DNA from: Stromatinia cepivora
Taxonomy: Eukaryota > Ascomycota > Leotiomycetes > Helotiales > Sclerotiniaceae
Length of the DNA: 64,000 nucleotides
Assembly: GCA_014898415.1 (NCBI GenBank)
Contig: RCTD01000012.1
Span: forward strand, 1,240,001-1,304,000
Direction of reading: 5' to 3'
Shown: positions 11,180 through 23,335 of the stretch, piece after piece
Layout of the letters: every line of letters starts with the position of its first letter
Numbering within the stretch: the first letter of the stretch is position 1
The notes under the pieces: model-generated
Databases searched by the model: none
Told to the model about the DNA's origin: nothing
What the model saw: the letters and a program-made list of their open reading frames with translations, nothing else
Translations under genes and position numbers: made by a program

Positions 11180-12960
11180 TTGAAAGATTTGAGATTCATA
11201 TATTCTTTTGGAAAAAGGAAAACCCTAGAAAGGATTATATATATTTTTCCCTTTCTTTTGGAGATTTATCAAAGGAAAATTATAAATATTGAAAATTATC
11301 GAAAACTAAATATTGAATCAGATTTTAATGAATCGGATATTTTTCAATCAAATTATAATAATATAATGGATAATTTTGATCTATTTATAAGATTGAATCT
11401 TCTGTAAAATACTCTTCAAAGATCAGAGGATAATATTGTTATTCCAATTGTTGATTCTTTTGAATTTATCAAAGAACTCTTTATTGATGATAACGGAAAT
11501 CCTATTAAAAAAGAAGAAAAAACAAAGAAAACCAAAAAGAAAAAGAAATAAATCAACAATAGCAAAACCCATTAAAAATTCCATTTGCTATTCACATTAA
11601 GGATTATATATATATATTCCCTATTATACTATATATTAGGAATATTGTTGCCTCCATTTTCAACGGGATCGATATATCTGACTTCCTTACAATTTGGGAT
11701 ACCTTGTAAGTTGATTACAATATATCCAATGAGGAAATGTGAATTCGATTTCCTTGGTATTGTGATTATACTATTGCTGTCCAAATCAAATTTATACCGG
11801 AATACAACCCTATTAAATACAATTAAAAAAAAGAATTGAGATCAATATTATTTCAACATTTTCGCAATTACAATACCCAGCAAATAATAGATATCCAAGA
11901 CTTTCTTGATCAATTTGTTGATAATTAATACAACAAGAATGAAGAGGATTATAACGCAAATCCAACAATAATAAAGAACTATATTATCAAATTCGCATTT
12001 TCGGTTATTCAACTTATTGATAATTATATAATCACCGAATTCGAAACTAGAAGGATATTCCTATATAGCCTATATACTCAAATAGGAAAGAAGATTGTTA
12101 AACAACTTAAAATTGATCTTGATGATTTTGCTTCTATAAACTTCAAAAGAATAATAAACGAAGCCTACAAATAATGCTTTTCTGAAGATTCTGTCGCCCG
12201 AATTTACAAAAGATCTAAATTTCATCAGGCTATTATTTCCCAGACTATATATGAATACATGAAAACCCCATTTGTCTTCGATATTAATACAAAACCTTAT
12301 TCTCAAGGATGGGAGATAAAGGACATTATGGATAAAATCACTGATCTCTTGAATAAACTCAATATAAATCATTTAAGAACGAAAATCAAAGATATAAAGG
12401 ATTCGAAGTTATCCTTTTCATTATTATAATATCAAACTATTTATCGAAAAAGTAATACAAAACAAAATGATTATTTTATTCAAAATAAACAAAAGGGAAT
12501 TCTTTTTGATATAAATGGAGCTTATAAAAAGGATTATTTCTGTTACTATTGTTTTGGAAGATCTCCTTACAATGATGGTTATATTATGAAACAAAATTGC
12601 CTTAAGAAAATTGATAATATTAATACTGGATTGTATTATTATAATGAATACGGAGTCTTTATATTTGATCCTAAAGGATATCCCAATCCTTTTTTAATCT
12701 TTAAATAAAAGGATTCCCCAAAGAATTATCAAATTGAAATATATACAAAAACTTATAAACTTGGTCAACAAAAGAAGCAATTGAAGAAACTTAATATTGA
12801 GGATAGTTCACCGAATTTCGGAATCTTTAGTATCGAAATTGTAAGGGGTATATTTATAAATAATATCAATTATCAAGGAGGGGAAATTATTAATATCAAT
12901 GTAATTATCCAGTTTAAAGAAGTCTTAAAACTATAAAACCGATCATTTAAAAAGTCTAAA
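11180..12960 (+). pseudogene. Gypsy B gag-like region
   Basis: Plus-strand reading with frame changes and several stops. Frames at 11180-11407 and about 11410-11550 are acidic, then Lys-rich. From about 11850 a helical, capsid-like stretch follows. At 12541-12600 the reading CYYCFGR...KQNC has the first two Cys and a later Cys of a retroviral zinc knuckle, but lacks a clear His. This position before protease and the knuckle-like motif argue for gag, which would form the particle and bind RNA. The stretch at 11585-11839 can be read in two frames and is ambiguous. Confidence 0.55.
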
Positions 12961-13478
12961 TCAATAGGATAAAACAGAATTGATAAACTCCAAAAATCGT
13001 TAAGTACTTTTCGAAAGGTATTACTCAGAATAATGGATCAAACTGAAAAGGAAAGGTTAAAAAAAGAATTCTTTAATAAGGATGAAATCATGGATATTGA
13101 CGAAAGCGAAGAAAACGAAGTAAAAGAATCTCAGGGAGGGGAGGGCCTTTTTGAACCTGATGAAAATGGTATAATGTAAGAGGATAGAATACTCAATTCT
13201 TGTATTAGATTCTTAAAAATAAAGAAGCAAACATTAGTCATTATTTATACTATAGAATCCCTAATAGAAATCTTGGAACGGATTTGCAGAATCGAAATCC
13301 TGATAATAATTAGAATTGCCTTTATATATATACTAAATCTTCTTAAATAAATTCTTAAAAAAGTATTAATCGTAAATATCAAAGAACAAAAAGAGCTTTT
13401 CAGAAATTCAGAAATTTCTGTTGAAAAAGTTGCAATAGCTTTAATAGTTATTAATTATTTAAATATTTCCTTTAATTA

Positions 13479-13833
13479 TCAATCAAAAGAAATACACAAT
13501 ATATTTATTATCATTATAACCCTTACAAATAAGAATATCAAGATTAATAGTATTATCGATTCGGGATCGATAATCAATATAATGAGCCTAGAAATTATAA
13601 GAGAATTGGGACTTACAATATACAAATATAAGGCAACAATAATCATCCCTGATAAAAATGTCATTATCTTGTATAGATTGATTGAAGATATGGAAATCAA
13701 TTTTGAAGGAATTAAGAATATTATCGATATCTTTATCTTGAATAACGCCAAAGATCCATTACTATTGGGGATACCATATCTATTTGCAGGAAAGATCGAT
13801 TTTGAATATAAAAGAGATAAACAGATTGTATAG
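13479..13833 (+). pseudogene. Gypsy B aspartic protease
   Basis: Retropepsin-like domain. The catalytic motif IDSGSIINIMS starts near 13555 and the open part continues to 13830. It includes ELGLTIYKYKATI, and AKDPLLLGIPYL, the usual ILG-type second motif. This protease would cut the Gag-Pol polyprotein inside the particle. The domain is among the best preserved of B, with the DSG triad intact, but it is isolated by stops on both sides (gag ends near 12940, and TAG at 13832). Confidence 0.82.
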
Positions 13834-13929
13834 ATTATTAATAATAATAATATTAATAAGATTGGTTATTGAATGATTGGATTAAAATATAAAGCAAATA
13901 TTATAAAAGTTGGTTTTGAAAAGTCGGGA

Positions 13930-14480
13930 AAAAAATAGATAATGTAAATCTTAGGGATTATATTGATGACCTTTCAAAAGTCCTAAATACTATTAAAAGT
14001 GAAGGGAAATTTGAAGAATTCATTAAAAACCATTTTCTAGAATTCCTAATTGGTATTCCAAATTTTAAGATAATCTTAAATTCTATAAAGCTCAATATAA
14101 ATACTATTCGAATTGATCTTGATTTTGATATCGAAGATATATTTGATAATATTGAAGATTCGGAATTAAAGGGATTTCAGGAATATTTTATTGTTAATGG
14201 TATTCATTTCGATTTGGAAGAACTTAGGGCAGAAAGTGATGTTTGGGAGAAACTAATCAATATTAAATCCGAAATTCTTATTTTGATCAATAATGTATAT
14301 AAGAAAAAGGAGGATAAAATAAAACCTTCGAATGAAACAGAGTATATCGATGGAGAAATCCCAAAAGGTGATCCTAATTAGTTAGAATTGGAATATACAA
14401 AACATTTTAAATATCAATTATTAGATTCCTTTTCGAAATATTTGATATTATATTTCGATACCAGATTTGAAGGTTTTTGA
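13930..14480 (+). pseudogene. Gypsy B linker between protease and RT
   Basis: Largely open plus-strand reading with acidic composition (DIEDIFDNIEDSELKGF near 14130, ELRAESDVWEKL near 14220). It lies where gypsy elements have the protease-RT connector. No named domain is recognised. It is assigned to B pol by position and frame continuity only. Confidence 0.45.
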
Positions 14481-14689
14481 TTGATATAAAAACGTTTAAT
14501 ATTATTAAATATTGGAGATATATTTTGGGAATATAAAAAGGAACTTCTTTTTGTATTATTATAGAATCGAAAAACAACATTAGTTTTTGATTAAACGAAA
14601 GCTAGTAATATCAAACTTTTAATTGCTTTGTTATAGATTATCAAGATAATATTATATAAAATTTGGCAAATTCTTAGTTTTGTATTCCT

Positions 14690-15440
14690 TAAAGCTCTTT
14701 TACTAATAATTATCGAAATAATAAGAGATTATATTAAGCGAGGTATATTAAAGAAAGGAAAAGGATTGTATTGAAACCTTTGGTATCTAATTAAAAAGAA
14801 CAAAACTGGTAAATATTATATCGTTATTGTAATGACAAAAACAAATATTATAACCCTGTAAGATGCAAATATATTTCCAAATTTAAAAGAATTTGTTGAA
14901 TAAATGATTAAATGCTTATTAATATCTTTAATTGATTTCTTTTTTAGATATAATCAAATATCTTTAAATAAAAAGAATAAAGATATAATTATTATTATGA
15001 TCCTTTTTAATTTGATGAGATTCATTATTTTATTATAAGGGATTATTAATTTGGTTGTTCAATTTGTAAGGATTGTATTAAGGATATTATAGAATATTAT
15101 ACTTGATATTGCTATACCTTACTTGGATAATATTGGAGTTAAGGATCCTAGAATTCGATATAATGAAGCTGAAATTGAATCTGGATTGAGGAAGTTCGTT
15201 ATTGAGTATCTGAAAAATCTGGATGTTATAATAAAACGTATTGAATATGCAGAATACATTATTAGTATCAAATCCAAATAATGTTATAATGGAATCCGAA
15301 TTATAGATTATTATATCAATTCTAAAGGAAGAAGTCTTAACACTACCAAAATCATTAAGATATTTGAATGGCCATTTTGCTCGAACGATTATAAAGTTAG
15401 AATATTCTTTAAAATATATATCTTTTATCAATTTTAAATA
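14690..15440 (+). pseudogene. Gypsy B reverse transcriptase
   Basis: Ty3/gypsy RT read through stops. It shows EIIRDYIKRGILKKGKG (thumb-side entry), a LIDFFFRYNQI block near 14930 (usual LID.FSGYDQI), FNLMRFIILLQG (usual LPFGL...PQG), and AIPYLDNIGVKDP at 15109-15147, where the catalytic YLDD is YLDN after a G-to-A change. It would copy element RNA into DNA. A minus-strand frame over the same bases is an antisense shadow. Confidence 0.85.
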
Positions 15441-15549
15441 GAGAATTTCGTCATTATTATAGAGTCTTTTTATACATTATTAAAGAAAGATATAGAATTC
15501 ATTTGGATCGTTAATTATAATGTTACAATGATTTTGCTGAAAAACAAAT

Positions 15550-15990
15550 TAACTTTGGTTTCAATCCTTTTTCTATTGATTTACTTATCTGAAGCTGGAA
15601 CTATTATATTTATTGTTGATGCTAATTTAATAGAATAGGGAATTGTTCTAGGTCAAATATACGATAATAAATTTCATACTGTTGTTAAATATAAGAATGA
15701 TATATAGAATTATATTGAACAGAATTATAATACTATTAAAAGAAAATACAAGGGAGTACTCAAAGTTCTGCAAAAATACAAAAGAGATCTTTATGATATT
15801 CATTTCCTTTTAGAAACTAATATGAATATACTTGTAATTCAATTAAATAAAATAATTATAAATCTATTTGATACTTTAATCACAAAATGAATTGCTTGGA
15901 TTAAGCTCTTCGACTTTAACATTAGATATATTCCTAGAAATAAAAACATTGTTGTAGATGCTTTATCATAATGATCGCGAATTGCTTCAA
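15550..15990 (+). pseudogene. Gypsy B RNase H
   Basis: Follows RT directly. The reading includes IFIVDANLIE (catalytic first Asp, usual DAS), a KYKGVLKVLQKY block and FLLETN. It ends in AWIKLFDFNIRYIPRNKN followed by VVDALS (usual H.PG..N.ADALSR). It would degrade the RNA of RNA:DNA hybrids. In-frame TAG and TGA codons inactivate it. Confidence 0.82.
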
Positions 15991-16179
15991 ATGATATTGA
16001 TAAGAAATATAAAGAAGATATTGATAATTCAATTATTACAAATCTAAACTCGTTACAGATAGATCCGATAATGAGTATAAATAACTCCAAAATTTTAAGA
16101 TCGTTTTAAATTTTGGAAAACGGAAATGAAAGGATGCAAATGATCGTTTAATATATCATTATACTATAAAAACCTAAAA

Positions 16180-17240
16180 ATATATTAATGAAGGATTGAT
16201 AAATTTTCAAAAAGGAAGCTTTCAATTTCTATATAAAGGATTATTGTTTATTCAGAATCCAAAAAGATGGATTATTTTCTATCTATATAATAACAAATAA
16301 CGATTTAATCGAAAAGACAAAAATTATGATTCGAATATATAAAGAACTAGATTATAAAGATTTAGAATTATTGTATATTAAAATACATAATTGTTATTGA
16401 TGGAATGGGATATATAAGGATATAAAAAATTAGGTGATTTTTTATTCCATTTGTCAATTCAGATTGTTCAAATAAATAAATGAATCAATAATTATTATTT
16501 GGACTTTAAGTATTTGGTATAAAGTTGGTATAAATGTTACAAAAATACCTAACGATTATAAATTCAAATGTTTTGTTGTTCTATAAAAAGATCTAAATGG
16601 TTAGATGGAAATTAAAGCCTTATAGAATATTATCTCGAAAATGATTGTCAAATTCCTTTATAAAGTAATCTATCGTTATAATTTCTTTGAAGAAATTATT
16701 GTAGATAGAGGGCTTGAGAATAAAGGCGTTGTACTTGCTTATTACGAAAAATACAGAATCGATAAAATCAAGATATTAGTTTATTATTTATAAATCAATG
16801 GAATAATGGAAAAAGATTATTATTTTATTGCGAAAGCATTTTCCTGTTTATTATAAGAAGGGTATAAATGATCTAAATGATTGGAAATAGTATTATTCAT
16901 TGATCACATTTCAATTTACAAATCGATAAACAAAATATTGTTTGAATTGATTTATAGACAGAAAGCTATATTGCCTTTTGAAATTATATATATAATTTGA
17001 AGGATCCTTGATTAAGAAAGTATATGAATCCGGGAAGATTTATTGATCATTAAAATACAACAATTAAAAATATTAGATGAAGATATTGAAAAAGTAATCC
17101 TTTATAAATAATGTTATAAAGAAGATAATAAATTTTGATATAATTTCGATCGCAAAATATTGAATAAGAATATTCAAATTGAAGATATAGTTCTATATTA
17201 CAATCTTTGATCAAAAATCGATATATTTCGTAATATAAAA
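16180..17240 (+). pseudogene. Gypsy B integrase
   Basis: Integrase core read through stops: NIISKMIVKFLYKVIYRYN, then EEIIVDRGLENKG (usual VTDGGPEN, with the Asp kept) near 16695, and ILVYYLQINGIMEK (usual AYHPQANG..ER, with the catalytic Glu kept) near 16773-16815. The Zn-binding N-terminal region (about 16370-16470, C..CQFRLF-like) is weakly visible. It would insert the cDNA into chromosomal DNA. Confidence 0.78.
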
Positions 17241-17826
17241 TTTGCTTTCAAATAATACAGACCTTATAAAGTGACAAAGAAATTGAAGAATCTTTTTATA
17301 TATATCCTTGAAGAAATGAATAATACCCTATTTGATGGAATCTATATAGGTATCTATCTCAAGAAATATATTTTGTATTTAGATCTCTTTATAAATAACA
17401 ATTCTAAGGATTTGTATAAATAAATAGATCAAAAGAATCGAGTTTCTAAATATCTATAATTTTTTAAATAAAAGATGATAAATAATTAAGGATTATTTTT
17501 TGCTCAATTGTAAGATAATATAGAATCAAAAGGAAAAGAGTAAATATAATAAATCAAAAAGAAATTATTATTATAAGTTTCTGATCGCTAATTAAGAAAT
17601 TCGATAAAGAAAGCCTTATAATCCTTAAAAGAGAAAGAGTATTTGAATTCTCTTTGAAAAAACTTATTATATTATCGATTTCGTTTTTGAACAATTTGCA
17701 AACAATTCCTGAATAATATTTAAATAGTTCAATATTTTCTTTTTAAAATCTACTCTTTTTAATAATTTGATTTAAAGTTATTAATTCTTTATTTGTATTT
17801 ATTTTATTATTTATATAAACTTTTAT

Positions 17827-20030
17827 TTAAATTTTGATATAATATCTGGAAAAGAATTTAATCAGATTATAACCTTCTGTTTTATTAGCAATAATACCCC
17901 TTTTCTTGTTCGATATAAGAATCATTTCTTCAACAACGAAATCAAAGTATTCATATTTATTGAAACTCTTGAAATTAAAGAAAAATATAATGCTTTTGAA
18001 TAATAGCTTAATTATTCTATAAATATTGCTAATCTTATTAAAGATTTTATAAATAAAATAAAAGATCGAATTGAAGATCAGAAGTTTTATAAAGCGATTG
18101 ATCTTTCCAAAACTGGTTATTTTATTAAAAATAACAATGCAATTCAATTTGTCGAATAATATTGTAATAAAATTAGAAAAAGTTTTAAAAATCTCGAAAG
18201 AATTTGAATAATCATTTAAAAAAAAGTTCTCGTTTGCTTTTAATCGAAAGATATAAATTTAAATAATGTTTCAACAAAAATAGATATAATTTATTACATT
18301 TTTCATTTTAACCTTTAAATCTTTATAAAGTTTCTGAACAAATATATAATTGAATATTTTATACAAAAGAAAGATAAAGGAGCCAAAAAGTATAGCTTTA
18401 TAGATTTCTATATTATATATAAATTTATTATAAAAACTGATACAAAGAACAAAAAAGATTGGATATCTTTCCTTTATAATTTTATATAGAATTCTATCCT
18501 CAAAATTTGTAGATTTATTTTCGATAATTTCGGATTTCTAAAAGAATATTGTAAAGGTAAAAACCCTTTTGAAGTTCAATAAAGGGATAAATCTATTTGC
18601 GAAATGATTATTGCAGAAACTACTCTGATATCCTTTAACGATGATAATGATAAAAAGGAATTTAATATTGAAAAACGATTGGAAATAATTGTTATACCAG
18701 ATACCCTTTATATACGCCAACTTCTTTATTCCCAAGCGATTATACTAATTTCGGAATCTGCAATTGTAAATATCGATAAATGGGAAAAGAAAGATTATCA
18801 TTTTGATTTTTCGAAAAAAGCTCTTTTTTATTTATCTATTCTAGATAGATTCGTATTTCGTTATTGTATGGTTGATTATAGTGTTGAGCTTATTTCAAAC
18901 GATGATGATTCAGCCTCTGATAATTTTAAGATAATCTTAAATTCTTTATAGGAATTGAAAAGCTATTTTTGCAATTTAGATTACCAATTTGAAAAAGAAT
19001 AATATTCTTTGATGGACAACGGATATATTACTGATCAAGTAGGATGGAAAGTTATTGTATCGTTGGGAAAGCAAGTTATTGTGGATACTCCATATATATA
19101 TTATTTGCGTGTTTTGGCAAAGCTCCTCGATCTAAAATCGAAATATATTTCGATTAAGGAACTACAAAACAGATTGACTACTATTATCAAGAACCGAGAA
19201 TATATTAACGAAATAAAGTTAATAAGGATATTCTATTTTTGATTCTGTTTGTATCAATCCTTAGCTTTGGAATAATCAAAGTAAACTCTTGGTTTTAATC
19301 GATTCAATTTAGTGGAGAGTTTCTATTCCTTTGATTCTAATAAAGTTTTCAAAGATAATTTTCTTTTATTAGGATTATCAAATGGAGAATCCTTTAAAAA
19401 TCAATTTACCCTATATATTCCTTTATTTCAATATATCTTTGAACAAAAAGATAGATTCGATTTGCGAAATATTTGCAAAGATATTTTTATTATCTACAAA
19501 TAATATTTCCGCGGAATCTTTAAAAAAGGTCTATTTCTGAATTGCTACTTTTCGATTATTCAATTTCTCTTAAAATACGATTTTATTTTGTAGTGTATCG
19601 TTGTTTATATTCAAAAGAATAAAGAATTCCGCTTTATATCAATACCTTTATTTATATTACATTTTCCTGATTATAATAAAAAATTTAATCTTTATTATTC
19701 CTTCTTTAACCTTTTCCATCTAATTTCCAAAAACAAACGAAAAGAAGCTTCAAAAAGAATGATTATTGTGGTTGACCTTTTTAAATCAGGGGAATCGATT
19801 AAAAGCTTTTATAAAGAATATCAAATCCTTATTCCTTATAAATTAAATAATAATGATAATTTAATTCGGGAATTTTTAAAGAAATATTCTTTCATTTATC
19901 AATTATAGTATAATCTTGATTGAGCAATAAGGAGGGAAACTTTTTAAAAAACTGAACAAAAGAATCAATTTTGTTGGAGGATCTTGGCCAGGCCTGAATC
20001 CTGAACAATTGTAATTCGATCAGATACTAT
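17827..20030 (+). pseudogene. Gypsy B post-integrase ORF region, function unknown
   Basis: After integrase the element continues with about 2.2 kb that reads on the plus strand with few stops. One frame covers about 17845-18160, another 18604-18951 (containing LLYSQAIILISESAIVNI), then 19009-19242 and 19312-19503, and a further frame covers about 19510-19920 (MIIVVDLFKSGESIKSFYKE). None resembles a domain I know: no Env-like signal or transmembrane segment, no chromodomain. The position suggests an additional ORF, possibly a captured host gene or an element-specific protein. The opposite strand is less continuous. Confidence 0.45.
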
Positions 20031-20479
20031 TTTGAGATATATCGATTCTCCTGGATTCTATAGATCGATTTTGATATTGATTTTTTATCTAATTGTAGTT
20101 TCGAATAAAAAAAATATAAAGAATAATAGTTCCTATAAAAACCTTTGGAGATCTCTTTAAAATCAGATTATTTTTTTTGAGTTAAATGAATTTAATAAAG
20201 AAGATCTTTATATTCTTTGATCCTTTTCTTTTAATATCAATTTTGTTCTACAAAATCATTTTTTTATAATCTTTTTTAGAATATTTATCTTGAGATTTTA
20301 ATATTGTAAAAAGAATAATAAATAAATTGTTCGAAATTAATGATAATAAATTCGAACTTTAATATAAATAATGGTATAATCTTGTAATAACGGATCTGGT
20401 CATCCAATTTGAAATATTCCAAAATAAGGAAAAACAATAGAAAAATCGATCATTATTTGTAAATTATAATATACCTTTA

Positions 20480-21070
20480 TAAAAGCAAAAAGCTTTTTAT
20501 AATAAGGACCTCGAAGATGATGAATTCCTTGATAAAGAAAACGCTGGTAATTGGGAGATTGTGAATCTAATTGATGGAGAATCTCTTATTGGGAAACCTC
20601 AATCTATATTAAAGAAATTTATTGGAAAGGGAAAAGAAATTGTGAGGCGAGAATCGATTCAGAATTAATCTGCAGTATCATTCGGTCCATCCTCAATTGG
20701 ACCTTTTGGAATACAAGATATCATTTTAGTTCTTAATATGGATTGTAAACTAAATGGAGAATAGATAAATCACCCTCTAATAAAGAAGCCTTCTATAAGA
20801 TCTAATAATAAAAGAAAGGATTACCCCTTTAGTATTGAATAGGAGTTTGTAATATCAAAAATCCTTATTCGTTATTCAAATTGTATTTAGGAATCATTAA
20901 AAAGTCCAATTACAAATATAAAATTCATTGCAAAATATCCAATTAAATATTCAAGAAAAACTGAAAATAAAAAGAATAATAAAGATGCTTTTCAGAAATT
21001 TGAAATTTCTATCGAATTTGATAGAGAAACAATAAAAATAGATTTGAATCAATAAGAACCTGAAGTATAC
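20480..21070 (+). pseudogene. Gypsy B second unknown post-integrase frame
   Basis: Plus-strand frame with few stops and acidic, Lys-rich composition (DLEDDEFLDKENAGNWEIVN near 20500-20560, then SLIGKPQSILKKFIGKGKE). It ends about 150 bp before the polypurine tract. No domain is recognised. It may be the C-terminal part of the same ORF as the preceding block. Confidence 0.4.
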
Positions 21071-21211
21071 TATTTTTTTAAAACGGTTTTAAAAATTGTT
21101 TATTGCTTTAGTTTGTTGATATTTTAATTGGTTTTCCTTAGTCTAATTATTTTTTGATTTTTTTGATTTTTACTTTTTGTAACTATTCTAAAGTTAGGTA
21201 GAATATATATT

Positions 21212-21519
21212 CTAGAGAGGGAAAAGGTATAAAAAAATTGGGATATCAAGATTTAATATATAATTAATTTATAATTATATGGTTATATAATTCTTTGTAA
21301 TTAGATATAAGAAAAAATTCTGTTCCTTTTTTCTTGAAAGAAATCAATCGTTTTTCTATTAATCTTTTTGTATCCCATTTGTGTACAATCCAAACCATTA
21401 TTTAAACCTACTAGTTTTACTACTTGAAGTCTTTACAATGTAATCTGATCAGTTTCAATTCCCATTTCCCTTTACAGCGTGCTATCGGGATGCATGTATC
21501 TCGACCTACCTCTTTCATA
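21212..21519 (+). repeat. 3' LTR of gypsy B with preceding polypurine tract
   Basis: The purine run AGAGAGGGAAAAGG (about 21214-21227) is the expected plus-strand primer site. The LTR itself is 21228-21519. Its first half is heavily mutated (TATAAAAAAATTGGG for TGTGAGAAAGTTGGG), whereas its last 100 bp (CGTGCTATCGGGATGCATGT to CGACCTACCTCTTTCATA) are nearly intact. ATAT (21520-21523) follows. Confidence 0.9.
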
Positions 21520-21552
21520 ATATACAATATAATTGCCGATGAAATAACAAAG

Positions 21553-21861
21553 TGTCACGGAAAGCCCTGTGATCCCCTGTATTTTATAAAGGATCAAAGC
21601 GTATGCTTTCCAATCGGAATGAAGGATCTACTAGCCCTTACCAATCTACCAATTGATAAAGTGATCCTGATATCCTAATAAACAAAGATCTAGCCTAATT
21701 AAGGTGTATATCAGTTAGATAATCATTTATTTGTTTTATATATATAGCTTTTGATTTATATAATCAAGGGCAAGTTATTCAATTTTTTTATTCTATCAAT
21801 TATATGTATTATTTATTTCTTGATCCCTGAAAGTGCTTTGTAATCATACTATTCTGTGATA
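21553..21861 (+). repeat. 5' LTR of copia C
   Basis: 309 bp, starting TGTCACGGAAAGCCCTGTG and ending CTGTGATA (a mutated GTGACA end, inverted to the start). The first 150 bp are intact and the rest is AT-shifted. Matches 29526-29834. Confidence 0.9.
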
Positions 21862-23330
21862 ATTCTAAGTCTGATAGTTCTTAAATCTATATAACTTTCT
21901 ATCCAATGATTACTAAATATTCAAAAGATCATTCTTAAAATATTATTTCTATTTTATTTATAATTCAATATTTATATCAATTCAGTTATTTTTATTTAAT
22001 ATAATAAAGGATCAAAACGATTTTCTTTTTATAATCCATATTCAATAATTAAAGTAATATCTATACTTGAAAAATAAGTGTCAAGTTTAAGAAATCTGGG
22101 ATTCAGTTAATCTAAAGAATGACCTGCTTATTTCTATATCAACAATATCTATTCCAAATTTCAATCTGATAAATGAATCTATCTGTACTCAAATCGATTA
22201 ACTTTCAATCAAATCATTTGTTTTATCTTTTGTTATCGATCTTTAAATCAAATATGATTAAAAGAAACAAATTCAATACTAAAAGGAATTCTCGGAATAT
22301 CTTGTAACGATCTAATTCAGAGAAGATATTAATGAAGATATAAAGATGAAAGATTCTAATGATAATATATCGGAATCCATTTCTAATAGATCTACTACTT
22401 CATTTTCAATCATTTTCCAAGAAATCTCCTTTGAACTTGTTTTTCTTCAATTGGAGTATCGATACTGATAATAAGAATATATACAGAATCATAAAACTTT
22501 CCGTAACATTTACAAATAAATCGAATCGTTAATTGATCAAGTATATTTTATAAAGTTATTTATTCTCAATTAGGGTATTACAATTTTTCTATTCAAAACA
22601 ATCATCAATATATTTAAAAAGAAATTTATATTTATAATAATTATTATCAAATTTATAATACTATAAGAATATCGATCTATTCTAATATAAACTTTGCTTA
22701 ATAGAATCGATTTTGTTAAATAATATAAGGATTGGATTAAAGCCTATACCAAAACTTTTGTATATAGGGTTATTGGAGTATAGAATGAAATCGTTATCAA
22801 TATTTTTCTATAAACTATTAGTACCAGGATATTCCTAATTTAGATAAATATTATAATTATATAAATCGAAATAAACAATCAATTTGGATTATTCAATTTT
22901 TTATTCAAACAATTCGGAGATATTTTTGGAGGATTAGTTTTCCAGGATTCTATTTCCTTAAAAACTAAAGGAGGAGTATATTTTATATTTACTTTTTTTC
23001 AAAATGATAAAAAGTTTAAGAAGAATAAGAAGAGTATCAATTCTAAAAGTAATCAAGAAATCAAGAAGATCTGAGAATATCCTTGTAGAATTGAATCTAA
23101 ATAGAATAATAGAATTGGTTATAATTATATTATTTATAATTATGAAGCTATAAAATTAATATTTATTAAAAGAATCAATTCATTATTTAAAAGAGTATTT
23201 AGCGAAAACAAGTTATAAGTAATTAAGGATTAAGTAAGATTATATTTATAGAAGCAATTTCATTTTGATTAAATCAAAAAGAAATGAATAAAAAATTCCA
23301 TTAATCCTTTAAGATCTTTAATCAACATTA
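21862..23330 (+). pseudogene. Copia C leader and gag region
   Basis: Plus-strand sequence between LTR and protease, where gag is expected. Only short broken frames are visible (for example around 22290-22420, acidic). I cannot point to a zinc knuckle. Assigned by position. Confidence 0.4.
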
Positions 23331-23335
23331 TTATT

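Larger units (their letters stand above)
10301..21519 (+). mobile_element. Ty3/gypsy element B, 11.2 kb, full length but RIPed
   Basis: Long LTR retrotransposon with LTRs at 10301-10593 and 21228-21519, a tRNA-like primer-binding site just inside the left LTR and a purine-rich tract before the right LTR. It is flanked by ATAT (10297-10300 and 21520-21523), a 4-bp TSD confirmed by the uninterrupted sequence in A2 near 54.43 kb. Order inside: gag-like, aspartic protease, RT, RNase H, integrase, then about 3.6 kb of further degraded coding sequence. Protease-RT-RNaseH-integrase is the gypsy order. At 11.2 kb it is about twice the length of simple fungal gypsy elements, because of the long gag side and the extra 3' region. 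Confidence 0.9.

Noticed and set aside
12070..12372. 100-codon minus-strand frame
   Set aside because: Antisense of the gypsy B gag-like reading; no motif of its own.
15087..15431. 114-codon minus-strand frame
   Set aside because: Exact antisense of the gypsy B RT segment around YLDN; the plus strand carries the recognisable motifs.
17827..20030. Retroviral Env-like gene in gypsy B
   Set aside because: No signal peptide, transmembrane anchor or cleavage motif is visible; left as unknown.
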